Shown: positions 42,946 to 43,415 of the stretch, in pieces
Numbering within the stretch: position 1 is the first letter of the stretch
Layout: the number at the start of each line of letters is the position of its first letter
Program-made: the position numbers and the translations under genes
Notes under the pieces: model-generated
Told to the model about the DNA's origin: nothing
The model's database searches: none
The model's input: only the letters and a program-made list of their open reading frames with translations
From: Clostridiales bacterium
GTDB taxonomy: Bacteria > Bacillota > Clostridia > Peptostreptococcales > Acidaminobacteraceae
Assembly (NCBI GenBank): GCA_030446305.1
Contig: JASUSA010000023.1
Coordinates: forward strand, 1-43,415
Reading direction: 5' to 3'
Length of the DNA stretch: 43,415 nucleotides

Positions 42946-43415
42946 AAATTGATATCGTTCCCACACGTGAATATAAAAAGAAAGAACAACAGGCGGAAAC
43001 TGTTTCCGTAAACCCGGGACCCGTTTCGATGAGCAAATACCAACGTTCTTTTTTCGGTGCCACGTACCTCTTCGACCGGATTGGTAAAACCATAGACATT
43101 TCCGCAGATCTTAAGGAATGCTTTCCGGCCGACTACAAAAAACTTCTGTCCATTGCCTACTTTCTGATACTGGAAGAAAGCAATGCTCTGAGCAGGTTCT
43201 CGCACTGGCAAAAGTTGCATATTCATCCTTATGGGGACGATATCACTTCTCAACGCAGCAGTGAATTGCTCCAATCCATCGATGAAGAAAGCAGGATGCG
43301 CTTCTTCGAAAAGCAGGGGAAAAGGCGTATTGAGAAGGAATACTGGGCCTTCGACATAACTTCCATATCCAGCTATTCCGAAACTCTGAGCCAAGTGAAG
43401 AAGGGCCGCAACAAG
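42942..43415 (+). pseudogene. Second IS4/IS1634-like transposase fragment, open to the window end
   Basis: A frame of 158 codons from ATG 42942 is open to the last base. It contains SFFGATYLFDRIGKTIDI, LLSIAYFLILEESNALSRF, DITSQRSSELLQSIDEES and EYWAFDITSISSYSETLSQVK, the N-terminal half of an IS4/IS1634-like transposase with the first catalytic Asp in AFDITS. Compared with relatives as I recall them, the first 50 or so residues are missing, and the frame begins exactly where the preceding transposase remnant breaks off (ATGA overlap). It is probably a 5'-truncated copy joined to the other remnant; whether the 3' part is intact lies outside the window. Confidence 0.7.

Noticed and set aside
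1-43415. tRNA, rRNA or CRISPR arrays
   Set aside because: No T-loop/CCA-type clusters, rRNA segments or regularly spaced short repeats were seen by eye; the only regular repeats are inside the surface-protein gene.

Overview
The window looks like the chromosome of a low-GC, anaerobic, fermentative Firmicute of the clostridial type; I cannot name the species. The basis is strong AGGAGG-type ribosome binding sites, an L-box (lysine) riboswitch on dapA, a Bcd-EtfBA module, Ptb/Buk-type energy conservation, a lipoprotein-anchored ABC binding protein and intrinsic hairpin-plus-T-tract terminators.

Layout. 1-207: end of an OmpR/PhoB-type DNA-binding domain, then a terminator. 603-9419: a giant secreted, repeat-rich surface protein whose 3' end is cut off by an IS3-family element (9341-10805). 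10836-12323: a MocR-type regulator starting 30 nt beyond the IS. 12427-18288: a butyryl-CoA-forming module (MaoC-type hydratase, acyl-CoA dehydrogenase, EtfB, EtfA) behind a good sigma-54 promoter, followed by a PAS/sigma-54 activator that probably controls it. 18359-19574: dapA under a lysine riboswitch. 19980-21782: a BCCT-type betaine/choline transporter with strongly charged tails. 22147-33388: a TetR regulator, a long intergenic region, two MFS carriers and a catabolic operon (zinc alcohol dehydrogenase, 2-enoate-reductase-like flavoenzyme, CoA-acylating aldehyde dehydrogenase, phosphate butyryltransferase, butyrate kinase). 33764-37132: an AraC regulator divergent from DUF2000, LUD and ornithine-cyclodeaminase-family genes. 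37343-41873 (minus strand): an ABC importer (lipoprotein, fused permease, ATPase) coupled to a PHP-domain phosphoesterase. 42162-43415: remnants of two different transposases.

How the genes may work together. The 26653-33388 operon reads as one pathway: an alcohol is oxidised to an aldehyde and then to an acyl-CoA, a C=C bond is reduced by the flavoenzyme as an electron sink, and Ptb/Buk recover ATP with release of a free acid. The preceding MFS genes could import the substrate or export the product. The upstream maoC-bcd-etfBA operon is a second, separately regulated reductive module. The most noteworthy signals are this alcohol/enoate cassette; the sigma-54 promoter together with an inverted repeat (GCAAATA-N6/7-TATTTGC) shared by the maoC and activator leaders; a 27-bp hairpin in the IS3 element whose three mismatches all become G-U pairs only in the transposase-sense RNA; and the giant protein with exact 594-bp repeats, truncated by the IS.
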